From: an uncultured Cloacibacillus sp.
GTDB lineage: Bacteria > Synergistota > Synergistia > Synergistales > Synergistaceae
Length of the DNA stretch: 6,085 nucleotides
Assembly: GCA_934511335.1 (NCBI GenBank)
Contig: CAKSWL010000141.1
Span: 1-6,085, forward strand
Reading direction: 5' to 3'
The position numbers were made by a program, and so were the translations under genes. Under the pieces are notes generated by a model, which was given only the letters and a program-made list of their open reading frames with translations, did no database searches and was not told the origin of the DNA. Shown piece after piece: positions 5,061-6,085 of this stretch (positions are counted from its first letter, which is position 1; every line of letters begins with the position of its first letter).

Positions 5061-5882
5061 GTGAAAGTTTTGGGCGCGATATGGGATGGAGCCAGCGAGC
5101 TCCTTCTGAGGATACTTGAGTTCTTTTACGGGATCACCCATTCTTACGGACTGGCGATAATACTGCTCACGATAGCGGTGAGGATTGCGCTTTATCCGCT
5201 CAACCAGAAACAGATGCTCTCCATGCAGCATATGCAGAAGATACAGCCGATGCTGAAAGTGATCCAGGAGAAATACGCTAACGATAAGGAAAAGATGAAC
5301 CAGGAGACGATGCGTCTCTACAAGGAATATAAAGTCAACCCGGCGGCGGGGTGCCTGCCCCTGCTCGTGCAGCTGCCGATACTTATTCTCCTTTTCAACA
5401 TCCTGCGCACATATGATTTTGCGGACACCTCCTTCTTAGGCATCCTTCTCGGCTCCTCGGCGACGGCCGGGCTTGCCAAGGCCCTGGGCGTCGCGGCCGC
5501 TGCCAATGGAGAGTACAGCATTATGGCCGTCCTCTCTGCGGTCGTCACGAACCCGGCCGGCCTTTCCCAGGTAAATTTATATCTCGGCAACCTGCTCCTG
5601 CTGATCGCCATCTCCGTGCTCACCTGGGCCCAGCAGAAGCTCTCCGGCGGCAACAACCCACAGATGGCGATGATGAATACGATAATGCCCTTCTTTATGG
5701 CGTTCATCTGCCTTTCGATGCCGGGCGGCGTGATGCTCTATTGGGGCCTCTCTTCGCTGATGGGCGTTGCGCAGCAGTATTTTGTTATGAAGAAGACCAC
5801 AGAGCAGCTTGCGGTGAAGCCGAAGCTTCACAGAAATAAGCCGGTGAATGCGGCTGACGACTATGATGATGACGAGGATTAA
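5061..5882 (+). CDS. yidC: YidC/Oxa1-family membrane protein insertase (short form)
   Basis: Inner-membrane insertase that works alone or with SecYEG to insert and fold membrane proteins. The 273-residue product is the Oxa1 core without the roughly 300-residue periplasmic domain of proteobacterial YidC, and it lacks a lipoprotein signal. TM1 (about 30-47) carries the conserved hydrophilic-groove arginine R41 in AVRIALYPL. A cytoplasmic helical hairpin (50-95) contains QMLSMQHMQKIQP and ETMRLYKEYKVNP. TM2 begins at GCLPLLVQLPI (97-107). TM3 is about 172-191 (ending before QQKLSGG), TM4 about 203-219 (NTIMPFFMAF) and TM5 about 221-241 (GGVMLYW). The TM2-TM3 loop (117-171) is long and Ala/Gly-rich. 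The C-tail is basic, then ends in an acidic DDYDDDED. The start is GTG with GAAAGG upstream, and jag follows after 3 nt. Confidence 0.95.
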   Translation: MKVLGAIWDGASELLLRILEFFYGITHSYGLAIILLTIAVRIALYPLNQKQMLSMQHMQKIQPMLKVIQEKYANDKEKMNQETMRLYKEYKVNPAAGCLPLLVQLPILILLFNILRTYDFADTSFLGILLGSSATAGLAKALGVAAAANGEYSIMAVLSAVVTNPAGLSQVNLYLGNLLLLIAISVLTWAQQKLSGGNNPQMAMMNTIMPFFMAFICLSMPGGVMLYWGLSSLMGVAQQYFVMKKTTEQLAVKPKLHRNKPVNAADDYDDDED

Positions 5883-5885
5883 ATC

Positions 5886-6085
5886 ATGAAAGATACCGAT
5901 TTGACACCGATGCCCGAGATAGAAACCGTAGTGGTGGAGTGCTCGTCGATAGACGAGGCGAAGGCGAAGGGCGCCCAAATGTGGGGCATCCAGCCGGCAG
6001 ACGTTGACGCCACGGTGATATCCGAAGATAAGAAGCTTTTCGGCCTGCTGGGGTCGACGTATAAGATAGAAATACGCCCCTTCGC
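5886..6085 (+). CDS. jag: Jag/KhpB-type RNA-binding protein, N-terminal part (cut by window end)
   Basis: Only the first 66 codons are present, running off the right edge. The visible part matches the Jag N-terminal domain. VVVECSSIDEAKAKGAQMWG (15-34) stands where relatives have 'GkTveeAi..al..Lg'. DVDATVISEDKKLFGLLG (39-56) then ends in the characteristic F/L-G-L-L-G turn, and YKIEIRP (59-65) follows. KH and R3H RNA-binding domains are expected further on but lie outside the window. The start ATG is 3 nt after the yidC stop, with GAGG (5874-5877) inside the yidC end as ribosome binding site, so it is in the same operon. Jag/KhpB proteins bind RNA and commonly sit directly after yidC. The cut prevents confirmation of the downstream domains. 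Confidence 0.85.
   Translation, partial: MKDTDLTPMPEIETVVVECSSIDEAKAKGAQMWGIQPADVDATVISEDKKLFGLLGSTYKIEIRPF

Noticed and set aside
4784..5119. 111-codon plus-strand frame overlapping yidD and yidC starts
   Set aside because: It is the +1 shadow of yidD. The yidD frame has the conserved CRFYPTCS and GGFDPVP motifs, and this frame has none.

Overview
This GC-rich window is ordinary bacterial core-genome sequence. It holds seven protein-coding genes: leuS, holA, rpsT (minus strand), rpmH, rnpA, yidD and yidC, plus the first 66 codons of a jag (khpB)-type gene. I see no transposase, integrase, CRISPR array, prophage or defence gene. I did not find a previously undescribed system. The best leads are a strongly self-complementary stretch at the left edge, an atypical RNR motif in RnpA, a compact YidC with an enlarged outer loop, and several leader or intergenic hairpins.

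Organism: canonical Shine-Dalgarno sequences, sigma70-type promoters, GC-rich codon choice, the core-only (Oxa1-like) YidC and the yidC-jag pairing fit a deep-branching or anaerobic bacterial lineage. My best guess is Synergistota (Cloacibacillus-like). This is an inference from overall impression and gene order, not a proof.

Layout: positions 1-84 are either the 3' end of an upstream gene or part of a structured RNA, and an intrinsic terminator follows at 106-132. A near-consensus promoter (161-189) drives leuS, which is coupled to holA through a 1-nt TGATG overlap. holA converges on rpsT, and one perfect 11-bp hairpin with T-tracts on both sides (about 3694-3733) can terminate both. rpsT and rpmH are transcribed divergently from a 210-nt, partly AT-rich intergenic region with a candidate promoter in each direction. 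From rpmH rightward the genes rpmH-rnpA-yidD-yidC-jag are co-directional and tightly packed, most likely one operon.

How the genes relate: leuS charges tRNA-Leu, and holA supplies the clamp-loader delta subunit. rpsT and rpmH encode ribosomal proteins S20 and L34. rnpA encodes the protein subunit of RNase P. yidD and yidC act in membrane-protein insertion, and jag encodes an RNA-binding protein usually found beside yidC. The rpmH-to-jag block is the classic oriC-proximal cluster, but here rpsT and holA occupy the place where dnaA commonly lies.
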